64,000 nt of DNA, taken from assembly GCF_013149275.1 (NCBI RefSeq), contig NZ_JABGNA010000007.1, positions 1-64,000 on the forward strand, written 5' to 3'. Source of the DNA: Mucilaginibacter sp. SG564. GTDB taxonomy: Bacteria; Bacteroidota; Bacteroidia; Sphingobacteriales; Sphingobacteriaceae. Made by a program: the position numbers and the translations under genes. The notes under the pieces are model-generated. The model was not told the DNA's origin, ran no database searches, and saw only the letters and a list, made by a program, of their open reading frames with translations. This document shows positions 17,306 through 26,083 of the stretch, one piece after another (the first letter of the stretch is position 1; each line of letters starts with the position of its first letter).

Positions 17306-17481
17306 TTAAGTTTAGGCCACAGTTACCGCTAAAAGTATACCTCTATTTTAAACTATTGAATTTCAGATATTTAAAATAAATTCAACTTTAGTAACTGTTC
17401 GGATTCGTTACAATTATTGTTCAGTATTGAACAGAGGGGCCAAGACCACATATCACTAAATATCAGCGATTTAAAGAACAC

Positions 17482-17673
17482 TTACATCAATTCGCTGTCC
17501 TTCTTCTCGTGATAGGTTTTATAAGCCAGGTAAAAAAACAACAGCGACGGCACTGCATTGAGCAAGACATTTTTAGGATTAAACTCCGGATAGGTGATGA
17601 TTACCTGCACAATTAACGATATAAGCAGCAAACCGCCGATAGCGATGTACAGGTAACGGAATTTCGGGTTCAT
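17482..17673 (-). CDS. Small membrane protein
   Basis: From the ATG at 17673 this is a 63-residue protein with two hydrophobic spans (YIAIGGLLLISLIVQVII and LNAVPSLLFFYLAYKTY) and a charged C-terminus EKKDSELM. An upstream ATG at 17700 would add nine residues; the later start is preferred because it leads straight into the first membrane span. No family is recognised. It could be co-transcribed with the permease gene 176 bases downstream. Confidence 0.5.
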   Translation of the reverse strand: MNPKFRYLYIAIGGLLLISLIVQVIITYPEFNPKNVLLNAVPSLLFFYLAYKTYHEKKDSELM

Positions 17674-17754
17674 AGGTATACAATTAACAATGTAACCCAA
17701 CTAAACGGGTATTACCGGTTAATGGTTACATTGTTAATTGATTTTTTAAACTCT

Positions 17755-19905
17755 TCAGCGTTTCAACTCGTATTTGGCCGGCGCGTCTTTCGCTATTTTA
17801 AATATAGTAGCGCCCAATGGCGGAAGGGTTATCACAATGGAATTATCCTTGCCATGCCAGCTTACTGCTTCGGCGGTTACTTCCGGTGCATTGGTTAAGC
17901 CGCTGCCCCAGAATTTTTTGGCATCCGAGTTAAATATTTCTTTCCATTTGCCAGCTGCGGGTACACCTATACGGTAATTATGACGAGGTACCGGGGTCAT
18001 ATTCAGGATGATCATCAGGTCGTCTTTTTCATGGTGGCCCATACGCCGGTAAACCAATACCGAATCGTTAGCATTGCCGCCGTCTACCCATTCAAAGCCG
18101 CTAAAGTCAAATGATTTCTGATACAGGGCCGGCTCATCGCGATATAAATGATTCAGCGCTTTTACTGTTTCGCTCATACCCTGGTGGTTGGCATACTCCA
18201 GCACATGCCATTGTAACGACTGCGCAAAGTTCCATTCGTCGCCCTGGCCAAATTCGGCTCCCATAAACAGCAGCTTGGTACCTGGATGCGTAAACATATA
18301 GCTATACATTAAACGCAGGTTGGCAAATTGCTGCCACTCATCGCCGGGCATTTTGCGCAGCATAGAACCTTTGCCATATACCACCTCATCATGCGAAAAA
18401 GGCAGCATAAAGTTTTCGGTGAAGGCGTATATCGTACTAAAAGTAATTTCGTTATGATGGTACTTACGATTGATGGGATCCTCCTTAAAGTAGCCAATAG
18501 TATCGTGCATCCAGCCCATCATCCACTTCATTCCGAAGCCTAATCCACCCAAATAAACCGGGCGACTAACCCCTGTAAACGAGGTAGATTCCTCGGCAAT
18601 AGTTTGTACCGATGGGAAGTGACTGTAAACTGCCTCATTAAATTCTTTCAGGAAAGAAATAGCTTCCAGGTTTTCGTTGCCTCCGTAAATATTGGGCTCC
18701 CATTCGCCGTGTTTACGGGAATAGTCCAGATACAGCATGGAGGCTACCGCGTCTACACGTAAACCATCGGCATGGTACCTGTCCAACCAGAACAGCGCAT
18801 TGCTGATCAGGAAAGCCCTTACCTCGTTACGGCCATAGTTAAATATGTACGATTTCCAATCCGGGTGGAAGCCCTTGCGGTTATCGGCGTGCTCATATAG
18901 GTGCGTACCATCAAACTTGTACAGGGCATGTGCGTCGCCTGGGAAATGCGAAGGTACCCAATCCAGTATTACCCCTATACCAGCCTTGTGAAATTCTTCA
19001 ACCAAGTACATTAATCCCTTAGGATCACCAAAACGCGACGCGGCTGCGAAATATCCACTAATCTGGTAGCCCCAGCTTGGGTAAAACGGCGATTCCATGA
19101 TTGGCATCAGCTCTACATGCGTAAAGCCCATTTCTTTGACGTAGGGCACCAGCTTATCGGCCAGTTGGGTATAGGTTAAAAACTCGTCCGGACTCTCCAG
19201 GCTGCGTGCCCATGAACCCGGATGCACCTCATATACGCTGTATGGCCTATCCAGTCCATTGTGTTCCTGGCGGTTAGCCATCCACTCAGCATCTTTCCAT
19301 TCATAATAAGTGTCGGCAACAATAGAAGCCGTACTTGGCGGTACTTCCCAACGCAGTGCAAAGGGATCGGCCTTTTCCAGATCCTCGCCGGTTGATGATT
19401 TGATATAATATTTATAGGTTTCGCCCACACCCACATTAGGGATAAAACCTTCCCAGATACCCGATGAATCCCAGCGGGCATTTAAGCTATGTGAGCCGCG
19501 GTTCCATCCGTTAAAATTGGCTATAACCGATACATACTGCGCGTTTGGCGCCCAAACAGAAAAATAGGTCCCGATAACTCCATTATATTCCAGCACATGT
19601 GAGCCAAATTTCTCGTACAGTTTATAATGCTTACCCGACTTAAACAAACTGATATCAAAGTCGGTAAAACGGCTGTAGGGTTCAACAGCATTGAGTATCA
19701 CATGGGTTTTAGGCGCGGCCGGCTTTACTTTTGCTACAAGTGTTGCTGCCACGGCAGGTTTTGGTTTCGCGGCAGCTTTTTTAGCTGTCGCTGGTTTTTC
19801 TGCAGGAGTCGCCACTTTTTTATCTGCCGCTTTTACGGCTTTTTTCTCTTTTACAGGTTTAGCTTCCGGTAACGGGGTTTCGGTTTTCTTTGTTTGTTTG
19901 GCCAT
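17755..19905 (-). CDS. glgB: 1,4-alpha-glucan branching enzyme with Lys/Ala/Pro-rich N-terminal extension
   Basis: The 716-residue enzyme makes alpha-1,6 branches in glycogen. Residues 1-66 form a low-complexity tail of Lys, Ala and Pro (PAEKPATAKKAAAKPKP), like histone H1 tails and absent from typical GlgB. A CBM48 domain follows (about 105-185), then the GH13 barrel. The catalytic set is Asp385 (GLRVDAV), Glu438 (TIAEEST) and Asp506 (FSHDEVVYGKG). A C-terminal beta domain ends near 705. There is no signal peptide, so it is cytoplasmic. It is monocistronic with a -7 box at 19973 and sits beside a maltose/oligosaccharide cluster on the same strand. No glgA or glgC is in the window. Confidence 0.95.
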   Translation of the reverse strand: MAKQTKKTETPLPEAKPVKEKKAVKAADKKVATPAEKPATAKKAAAKPKPAVAATLVAKVKPAAPKTHVILNAVEPYSRFTDFDISLFKSGKHYKLYEKFGSHVLEYNGVIGTYFSVWAPNAQYVSVIANFNGWNRGSHSLNARWDSSGIWEGFIPNVGVGETYKYYIKSSTGEDLEKADPFALRWEVPPSTASIVADTYYEWKDAEWMANRQEHNGLDRPYSVYEVHPGSWARSLESPDEFLTYTQLADKLVPYVKEMGFTHVELMPIMESPFYPSWGYQISGYFAAASRFGDPKGLMYLVEEFHKAGIGVILDWVPSHFPGDAHALYKFDGTHLYEHADNRKGFHPDWKSYIFNYGRNEVRAFLISNALFWLDRYHADGLRVDAVASMLYLDYSRKHGEWEPNIYGGNENLEAISFLKEFNEAVYSHFPSVQTIAEESTSFTGVSRPVYLGGLGFGMKWMMGWMHDTIGYFKEDPINRKYHHNEITFSTIYAFTENFMLPFSHDEVVYGKGSMLRKMPGDEWQQFANLRLMYSYMFTHPGTKLLFMGAEFGQGDEWNFAQSLQWHVLEYANHQGMSETVKALNHLYRDEPALYQKSFDFSGFEWVDGGNANDSVLVYRRMGHHEKDDLMIILNMTPVPRHNYRIGVPAAGKWKEIFNSDAKKFWGSGLTNAPEVTAEAVSWHGKDNSIVITLPPLGATIFKIAKDAPAKYELKR

Positions 19906-19972
19906 GATATAATAACCTGTTATGGTATGTTAGAATAACCCAATGTACGGGAATGTTTGGTTTATATGCTAT

Positions 19973-19980
19973 CAAATATA
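19973..19980 (-). promoter_or_regulatory. -7 promoter box of glgB
   Basis: TATATTTG on the minus strand is a perfect Bacteroidota -7 element, giving a leader of about 60 bases before the glgB start codon. Confidence 0.55.
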
Positions 19981-20285
19981 ACAGGATTTGTAAGATTTTG
20001 ATTTGATTTAAAAGATTATACTTTGATCACTGCTTTTACAATCCCGGTCTTTAACCTTTGGTTATCGGAAAAACTTTTTAAGCCTTGAATTTTAACATTT
20101 TTCTGCTCAAAACCGGGGTAAAAACCGACGAAAAACACTCGAAAAAACTCCATTTTAACACTTTTTAACAAATTTCAACCCGGTTTTGAGCGGTTTTAAA
20201 AACTTTAAAAAGTATTAATTTTCTGACTATCAAATAACTATATTCAAAACACGCGATTTTTGACCCTGTTTTGTCCTTAACAAAA

Positions 20286-20320
20286 CAGCCCGGGTTTTCT
20301 TTTGGAGAAAACCCGGGCTG
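20286..20320 (-). terminator. Strong orphan hairpin with minus-strand T-tract
   Basis: CAGCCCGGGTTTTCT and AGAAAACCCGGGCTG pair perfectly over 15 bases around a five-base loop, followed on the minus strand by TTTTGTT. No protein gene ends here: upstream on the minus strand is only 300 bases of gap before the divergent VOC gene. The gap 19906-20624 otherwise holds the glgB promoter, a short palindrome around GTTGGTGTTGTCACCAAC at 20466-20483 and no convincing coding frame. Confidence 0.7.
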
Positions 20321-20587
20321 GCACTGATATAAAGATAAGGAAAATAGCTGGGAGTTGGAAGTTTTTAGTCTGAAGTCGGAGACATTCGGATAGTGCCGGG
20401 TATGGTGCGGTAACAACATTGACCATAAGCTGAATGAACTATTTTTAAATTAACCCTCGCGCCGTTGTTGGTGTTGTCACCAACAACTATTATCATCGAC
20501 CAAGCAGTAGAAAAATATTGGTAACAACACCACATTGGCGAGGATTTGGGCAAATACTCCTGACATACTGTTGTCATCAGGCACACT

Positions 20588-20595
20588 TACGTTTG
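20588..20595 (+). promoter_or_regulatory. -7 promoter box of the VOC gene
   Basis: TACGTTTG is a perfect -7 element, 29 bases before the start at 20625. Confidence 0.55.
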
Positions 20596-20624
20596 CCTGT
20601 AAATAACCATCAAATAATAACAGT

Positions 20625-21020
20625 ATGAAATTATCATCATTAAGAATTATCACCAACGGAATAAAAAATTTGGTACCGTTTTATGAAAAAACTACTGGTT
20701 TGACCGCCAAATGGTATACAGACGACTTTGCAGAAATAACTACCGACGGTAGCAATTTAGCTATTGCCAGTACCCGGACATTAAGCTTATTCGGGAACGA
20801 TTTTGCTGAGGCCGCCAATAACAAAAGCGTGATCATAGAATTTCGCGTGGCAGATGTTGATGATCAATATGCTAAAATTAAAGATTTCCTGAACGACGTT
20901 ATTCAAGAACCCACAACAATGCCCTGGGGTAATCGCTCCTTATTATTTCGCGATCCGGAAGGAAATTTGGTTAACTTTTTTACACCTGTTTCTGCTGAAG
21001 CTGTTGAGCGATTCAGTTAA
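20625..21020 (+). CDS. VOC (glyoxalase/bleomycin-resistance) family protein
   Basis: The 131-residue protein has the paired beta-alpha-beta-beta-beta units of the vicinal-oxygen-chelate fold. It opens with a strand-helix LRIITNGIKNLVPFYEKTTG and ends with RSLLFRDPEGNLVNFFTP, the typical last strand with a Glu/Asn metal position. The usual first metal His is not evident, so metal binding and activity are uncertain. Members act as glyoxalases, dioxygenases, or thiol-transfer or antibiotic-binding proteins. It stands alone between glgB and the GH31 gene and has its own promoter. Confidence 0.85.
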   Translation: MKLSSLRIITNGIKNLVPFYEKTTGLTAKWYTDDFAEITTDGSNLAIASTRTLSLFGNDFAEAANNKSVIIEFRVADVDDQYAKIKDFLNDVIQEPTTMPWGNRSLLFRDPEGNLVNFFTPVSAEAVERFS

Positions 21021-21076
21021 ATCCTGGAGCCAGTGTTGGTGACAACACCAACATTGGCGAAAGCACTTTCTTAACA

Positions 21077-21172
21077 CGTCATTGCTGTAAGGTACGAAGC
21101 AATCTCTACATAAGCAGGTCAACCATAAATATTCACTCTGTATAGTTTAGAGATTGCTTCGTACCTCACAAT
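21077..21172. repeat. GTCATTGC palindrome, copy 1
   Basis: GGTACGAAGCAATCTCT (21091-21107) pairs perfectly with AGAGATTGCTTCGTACC (21149-21165). The outer edge starts CGTCATTGC, but the right outer arm is decayed. It lies between convergent VOC and GH31 genes and belongs to the family also seen at 24.2, 28.4, 44.4 and 47.1 kb. Confidence 0.85.
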
Positions 21173-21192
21173 AAAGGGCGGAAAAGGTAAAT

Positions 21193-21224
21193 AACAAAAA
21201 GGCCCCGTTTGGGGCCTTTTTGTT
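21193..21224 (-). terminator. Terminator overlapping the GH31 stop codon
   Basis: AACAAAAAGGCCCC and GGGGCCTTTTTGTT pair perfectly over 14 bases with a four-base loop. The stem begins inside the GH31 stop codon, so ribosomes finishing translation would cover its first bases. Confidence 0.85.
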
Positions 21225-23700
21225 ATTTTAAAATTTCGATGTGTTTGAAATTCTTGCTGAATTTAAACTCTACCGTGCCATCGGCGTTGATCACAAAATC
21301 GTTGACCACTTTGCCATCGGCCAGTATTTTGCCGGGTTTAAAGGGTAGTCCGATAATGTTCAAGTGATAGCCCTCATAGCGCGGGGTGTACAAACCTTCC
21401 ATGCTTTGGTGGATGGTCATTTCGCGGGAGTTGCCGTTTACCACAAACTTTTTTTCGAGGTAGATATCCTGCTCGTAAGCAAAGGTTTCGCCGTAATCTT
21501 CAAACAGGAAGGAGTTTACCTCATAATCTGAATAGTAGATATTCTGCTTCACCTCTTCTATTTCGTGCTCGCCCACGTATTGCATTACCGGGTATTCTGG
21601 TATTACCGAACCTGCTTTTACAAACAATGGTATGGTTTCCAGTGGCGTGGCTACGTTTACTTCTTTGCCGCCTTCTACAATTTCGTGCGTCCAGAAGTTG
21701 AACCATTTGCCTTTTGGCAAATACACGTTACGATTGGTTTGGCCGGGCTCCATTACCGGGCAGACCAGTATTTTATCGCCATAAGTAAACTCATCCTGGC
21801 GGAAGTGGTTCAGTTTCACATCCTGCTCATGCATTACGATGGGCCTTAATATCGGGAAGCCATAACGGTGATGCTCCCAGAAAGTGGAGTAAAAGTAAGG
21901 CATCAGCTTGTAGCGCAGTTCGATAAACTTGCGGTTGATGGCGGTAAATGGTTCGCCAAAGCTCCAGGGCTCGCGCTCCTTGGTATCACCCGCCGAGTGC
22001 GCGCGCATGAAAGGAGAAAAAGTGCCCATCTGGATCCAGCGGGTAAACAGTTCGCCATCGGGTTCGCCGCTAAAGCCGCCTATATCGGTACCACAAAATG
22101 GTATGCCCGATACAGAAAGGCGCTGGCATTGGATATTACCTAATTTCAAATGTTCCCAGGAAGCCACGTTATCACCCGTCCAAACGGATGAAAAACGCTG
22201 TACACCTGAGTAACCCGCCCTGGTAATGGTAAAAGGGCGTTTATTTTTCATGATGTTACGCAAACCTTCGTAGGTTGAGCGTACCATCTGCATACCATAC
22301 ACATTATGTGCTTTACGGTGCGATCCGCGGAAACCATCGTATTGGTGGCGTACATCATCGGGGAAAGTGCCTGCGCCAAATACAGCGGGCTCGTTCATGT
22401 CGTTCCAAACACCGGCTACGCCCATCTGCACCAGTTCGTCAAACAAACCGCCCCACCAGGTGCGAACCTCGGGGTTGGTAAAATCCGGAAACTGGCAGCG
22501 GCCCGGCCAAACATGGCCCTCCATAAAATAGTCGTCGCTGCGGCGGCAGAAATATCTTTTCTCCTTACCTTCCCTGAACACCGAATAATTATCGTCGACC
22601 CGGATTCCAGGATCAATGATCACCACGGTTTTAAAACCATCGGCAGCCAGTTCGCTGATCATTTTTTTAGGATCAGGGAAGTATTTGCGGTTCCAGGTAA
22701 AACAGCGGTAACCGTCCATATAATCAATATCCAGGTAGATACCGTCGCATGGGATCTTGTTATCGCGGAAACCCCGGGTGATCTTTTTCACTTTAGCCTC
22801 GGGATAATAGCTCCAGCGGCATTGGTGATAACCCAGCGCCCAAAGCGGTGGCATGGGGTGCGTTCCGGTTAATATATGGTAGCTTTTTACCACATCCATC
22901 ATATGCGGACCGTGGATATAATAGTATTGCAGTTCGCCGCCATCGGCCCAGAAACTGGTTTTGGTGGTATCCTCGCCACCAAAGTCAAACTGAGCTTTAA
23001 AGGTATTATCAAAGAAAATACCGTGTGCTATGCCTTCGTTTACACTGATGTAAAAAGGGATGCTACGGTAAAGCGGGTCCTGGTTCCACTGGAACGAATA
23101 GGCATCGGTATTCCAGTTTTTGAGGCGTTTACCGCGCAGGTTAAATTCAGTTGGTTTATCGCCCAGGCCAAAAAAGCTTTCGTCGGGGTGGCAGGTTTTG
23201 GTACAAAAAACATAATAACCACCAAACTTCACATTCTCTTCCCAGTGCATGGGTACAGCATCGGTGCTGGTTACATGATTGTTTTGGTCAGAAAATGATA
23301 TAAAAAAATCCTTTTTTCGGATATGACAGTTTATCGATTTAGTGGCTACGCGAAATTCCAGTTCATCTTCAAACAGGGTAAATTCCGCGGCTTTTTGTTC
23401 CAGTTTTGGGACAGCGTAGGAAAAATCCTCCAGGAAAACGCCATGCGGAGCAACCCTGATCCGGATGATCTCGTTGGTCACTACTACTACCTCTACTTTC
23501 GCATCGCCATCGGTAAGGTAGAATTTATTCCCCAACTGCTCGGCATGATTAGGCGTGCCGAGGTATTTCTTGATGATGGGTTTTATCGCATCGGCCGGGT
23601 TATTAAGGTGGTGAAACTCCTCATCTGCTTCTTCAATGATGTTTTCCGCTTCAACTAACTTGCGAGGTATCAACTCCTCATTTGGTACATTACTTTCCAT
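21223..23700 (-). CDS. Glycoside hydrolase family 31 alpha-glucosidase
   Basis: The 825-residue enzyme has an N-terminal beta domain (about 45-270), a catalytic barrel starting near WALGYHQCRWSYYPE (288-301), and C-terminal beta domains. The nucleophile is Asp434 in WNDMNEP and the acid/base Asp510 in VWTGDN, both intact. There is no signal peptide, so it likely acts in the cytoplasm on imported maltodextrin- or isomalto-type oligosaccharides. It is the last gene of a same-strand cluster: beta-phosphoglucomutase, GH65 phosphorylase, GH13, GH31. The 560-base spacer before it may isolate its expression. Linkage specificity (1,4 or 1,6) cannot be read from the sequence. Confidence 0.93.
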   Translation of the reverse strand: MESNVPNEELIPRKLVEAENIIEEADEEFHHLNNPADAIKPIIKKYLGTPNHAEQLGNKFYLTDGDAKVEVVVVTNEIIRIRVAPHGVFLEDFSYAVPKLEQKAAEFTLFEDELEFRVATKSINCHIRKKDFFISFSDQNNHVTSTDAVPMHWEENVKFGGYYVFCTKTCHPDESFFGLGDKPTEFNLRGKRLKNWNTDAYSFQWNQDPLYRSIPFYISVNEGIAHGIFFDNTFKAQFDFGGEDTTKTSFWADGGELQYYYIHGPHMMDVVKSYHILTGTHPMPPLWALGYHQCRWSYYPEAKVKKITRGFRDNKIPCDGIYLDIDYMDGYRCFTWNRKYFPDPKKMISELAADGFKTVVIIDPGIRVDDNYSVFREGKEKRYFCRRSDDYFMEGHVWPGRCQFPDFTNPEVRTWWGGLFDELVQMGVAGVWNDMNEPAVFGAGTFPDDVRHQYDGFRGSHRKAHNVYGMQMVRSTYEGLRNIMKNKRPFTITRAGYSGVQRFSSVWTGDNVASWEHLKLGNIQCQRLSVSGIPFCGTDIGGFSGEPDGELFTRWIQMGTFSPFMRAHSAGDTKEREPWSFGEPFTAINRKFIELRYKLMPYFYSTFWEHHRYGFPILRPIVMHEQDVKLNHFRQDEFTYGDKILVCPVMEPGQTNRNVYLPKGKWFNFWTHEIVEGGKEVNVATPLETIPLFVKAGSVIPEYPVMQYVGEHEIEEVKQNIYYSDYEVNSFLFEDYGETFAYEQDIYLEKKFVVNGNSREMTIHQSMEGLYTPRYEGYHLNIIGLPFKPGKILADGKVVNDFVINADGTVEFKFSKNFKHIEILK

Positions 23701-23849
23701 TCAATTGGGTTAGGGGTCTGCTACAAATATGTATAAAGTGTACTTACTACGCAATATACTACTATTGATTTAATGAAAAATCATTAACCGTGCCATTCAA
23801 CGCGATTTCTCATAAATTTAATTTAATTTTTATATCGAATTTTTATTGA

Positions 23850-24145
23850 GGTGGGTGAAAAGCAGGGCGAAGAACGCCTATCGTAGAGCGCTCAATTGCC
23901 GCTAAGGCTGTTACTTTTGTCTTGATACAAAAGTAACCAAAAGATCAAGTCAGCAGAAATGCTTCTTTGCCGCACTTGGCCCTTGCCCCACAAAGCAGCC
24001 AGAACCAGGGCTGCAATTATTTTGCTCTACTTCGTTCCCACACAATCCTGCCCTTCAGCAAAAACTTGCTATGCCCCGCATCCGCACAGGCCCCCATTGT
24101 TCTGCCCGCTTTCGCCCGAAGCTGTTCTACTGACGAAAAAATAAA
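23850..24145. repeat. Non-coding intergenic element with GTTACTTTTGT stem
   Basis: GTTACTTTTGT (23910-23920) and ACAAAAGTAAC (23927-23937) form a perfect 11-base stem around CTTGAT. This is followed by CAAAAGATCAAG and a C-rich, stop-free tract up to about 24130. I recall very similar intergenic text in other Sphingobacteriaceae genomes. The open frames in this tract have no protein-like composition. The full gap 23701-24260 contains this element plus the palindrome at 24151. Confidence 0.55.
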
Positions 24146-24150
24146 ACACA

Positions 24151-24240
24151 CGTCATTGCGAACGTAGTGTGGCAATCCCCAATTAGCAGGGCCGCTCTGT
24201 AAGTAGGAGATTGCTTCGTTGTTCCTCCTCGCAATGACGC
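24151..24240. repeat. GTCATTGC palindrome, copy 2
   Basis: CGTCATTGCGA (24151-24161) pairs with TCGCAATGACG (24229-24239). The inner part (GTGGCAATCCCC and GGAGATTGC) pairs imperfectly. It sits 20 bases downstream of the GH13 stop. Its inner text (TTGTTCCTCCTCGCAATGAC) is the same subtype as the copy at 47.1 kb. Confidence 0.85.
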
Positions 24241-24260
24241 GCGGAAAATATAGTCAGGCA

Positions 24261-25964
24261 TCAAAACGCCAGCAGCAAGCCACCCGAGGCTGGTATCTTT
24301 ACTTCCACCCCGTTTCTGATATCATCTGTATGGAATTTTACTTCGCTGAGCAAGTCGGTTAGTTCTGTTTTGCCGTTTAGGTTGAGCTTGCTGAGCAGGT
24401 CATTAGGTAGTTTAACAACCAATTGACGTTCGATGCGGTTAAAGTTGGCGATGACCAGTACACGCTGTTCATCCGTATAGCGCAGATAGATGTATAATAG
24501 CTGATCGAAGCCGGGCTGATGCTCATTGGCCATCATCAGCTCATAAAAAAGACCGTTGCTTAAAGCTTCATTTTCTATTACGGTGACCAATAATTTTTGA
24601 TAGAAACCGCGCAGATTGTTTTGGCTTTCGGACAGGTTTGCTCCGTCAAATGCACCATTATTGAGCCATCTCTGATGCTCGGGCACACTACAGTAATCAA
24701 ATATAGAGGTGCGACCATCATCACCGCTGAAACCCTGGTTGCCCAGGGCTGGTTCACCCACTTCCTGGCCCGAATAGATCATGACCGGACCGGTGTTCAT
24801 AGTAGCCGTTACGATCATGCCGGGTACTGCCAGCCAGGCGTCGCCGGCAAAATAATGGGAGGCAATGCGCTGCTCGTCATGGTTTTCCATAAAGCGCAGC
24901 ATGTGCTGATCGATGCCGTGGCAATGGGTATTCCATACGTTGTTAATTTCCCAGGTACTTGCGCCATAGTCGTTACACGTTAGGCGGCGAATGGCATCAT
25001 ACAAACCTACCTTATCATACAGGTAATCAAAGCCGCCCCTAAAAATATAGTCGCCGTATTTGTTTTTATCATAGGCTTCGCCGATGAATATGGTGCCGGG
25101 ATAAGCCGCTTTTAACTTGGGGATAACCCAGGCCCAGAATTCGGTGGGCACCATCTCTACCATATCACAGCGATAACCGTCTACCCCTTTTTGGCTCCAA
25201 TAGTTCAGGATGTCATAGATCTTGTTCCACAGGGGTGGTATGGGATCAAAATGGCCGTAGCGGCCGTTCATATAATCAACGCCGTAGTTGAGCTTCATAG
25301 TCTCGAACCAATCGTTGATAGACGGTCGGGAACTGAACACATCGTTACCGGTGGCCTTTGCGGGATTCTCGTCAAAATGCCCATCCTTCAGCGGACTGTG
25401 AAACTCATCCCCACCAGGGTTATAGCCCGACGGCACCACAAAAGGCTGACCGGGGATATAGTAAAAATCGTTTTTAGGATCGAAGGCCTTGTTCTTGTCA
25501 TCATCCTGCCCAAAATCGCGTACATCAGTTGGTTTTACATCCGAGGCGTAGGTACGGGCCACGTGGTTGGGCACCAGATCCATGATCACCCTGAGACCAT
25601 TGTTATGTGTACGTTGAATCAATGCCTCATATTCGGCTATGCGATTGGGCACATCAACAGCCAGATCGGGCGCTACGTCATAATAATCCTTAATGGCATA
25701 AGGCGAGCCTGCCCTGCCTTTCACAATATCCGGATCATCATTGGGTACTTCATGAGCAGTGTAATCGGTCATAGTGGCGTGTTCGATAACGCCTGTATAC
25801 CATACGTGTGTAAAACCCATAGCCTTGATTTCCTGCAGGGCTTTGTCGGTAATGTCATTTAGCTTACCAACCCCATTTTCCTCAATGGAACCATTGACTT
25901 TGTTGAGCGTTTTTGTATTGCCAAACAGACGTGGCAGAAGTTGATATATGATGAGTTTGTTCAT
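24261..25964 (-). CDS. Cytoplasmic alpha-amylase family enzyme (GH13)
   Basis: The 567-residue protein has a GH13 barrel with Asp267 as nucleophile (GYRCDMVEM), Glu296 as acid/base (IFIGEAYD) and the transition-state Asp363 (ENHDEQR). The first conserved region is DLVPNHV (129-135). A C-terminal beta domain covers about 480-567. No signal peptide is present, so it should act on internalised maltodextrins, next to GH65 and GH31 enzymes on the same strand. It could be an amylase, a neopullulanase-like enzyme or a transglucosidase; sequence reading does not separate these. A half-copy of a palindromic repeat lies immediately upstream. Confidence 0.92.
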   Translation of the reverse strand: MNKLIIYQLLPRLFGNTKTLNKVNGSIEENGVGKLNDITDKALQEIKAMGFTHVWYTGVIEHATMTDYTAHEVPNDDPDIVKGRAGSPYAIKDYYDVAPDLAVDVPNRIAEYEALIQRTHNNGLRVIMDLVPNHVARTYASDVKPTDVRDFGQDDDKNKAFDPKNDFYYIPGQPFVVPSGYNPGGDEFHSPLKDGHFDENPAKATGNDVFSSRPSINDWFETMKLNYGVDYMNGRYGHFDPIPPLWNKIYDILNYWSQKGVDGYRCDMVEMVPTEFWAWVIPKLKAAYPGTIFIGEAYDKNKYGDYIFRGGFDYLYDKVGLYDAIRRLTCNDYGASTWEINNVWNTHCHGIDQHMLRFMENHDEQRIASHYFAGDAWLAVPGMIVTATMNTGPVMIYSGQEVGEPALGNQGFSGDDGRTSIFDYCSVPEHQRWLNNGAFDGANLSESQNNLRGFYQKLLVTVIENEALSNGLFYELMMANEHQPGFDQLLYIYLRYTDEQRVLVIANFNRIERQLVVKLPNDLLSKLNLNGKTELTDLLSEVKFHTDDIRNGVEVKIPASGGLLLAF

Positions 25965-25968
25965 TTTT

Positions 25969-26002
25969 TAGTAGCAAGTAGTTAGTATCAAGTATCAAGA
26001 CT
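25969..26002. repeat. Half-copy of the TATCAAG-arm palindrome
   Basis: AAGTAGTTAGTATCAAGTAT, followed by CAAGAC, matches one arm of the elements at 32.2, 34.8 and 37.2 kb, with no matching second arm nearby. It lies within the 119-base spacer between the GH65 and GH13 genes, just before the GH13 start. Confidence 0.75.
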
Positions 26003-26083
26003 TTTTTGGGGATTTTGTTTAAAGTAGTTATCTGTAGAGACGCAAATATGCGTATCTGCATTTTTATTTTTCTGGAAATCAAT

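Noticed and set aside
20165..20586. Two minus-strand open frames of 84 and 73 codons
   Set aside because: They have no recognisable composition or start signals, overlap a hairpin and palindromes, and look like random frames in a non-coding gap.
23959..24167. Open frames of 61-66 codons in the C-rich part of the GH31/GH13 spacer
   Set aside because: The tract is a dispersed intergenic element in my reading; the frames are stop-poor only because the text is C-rich.
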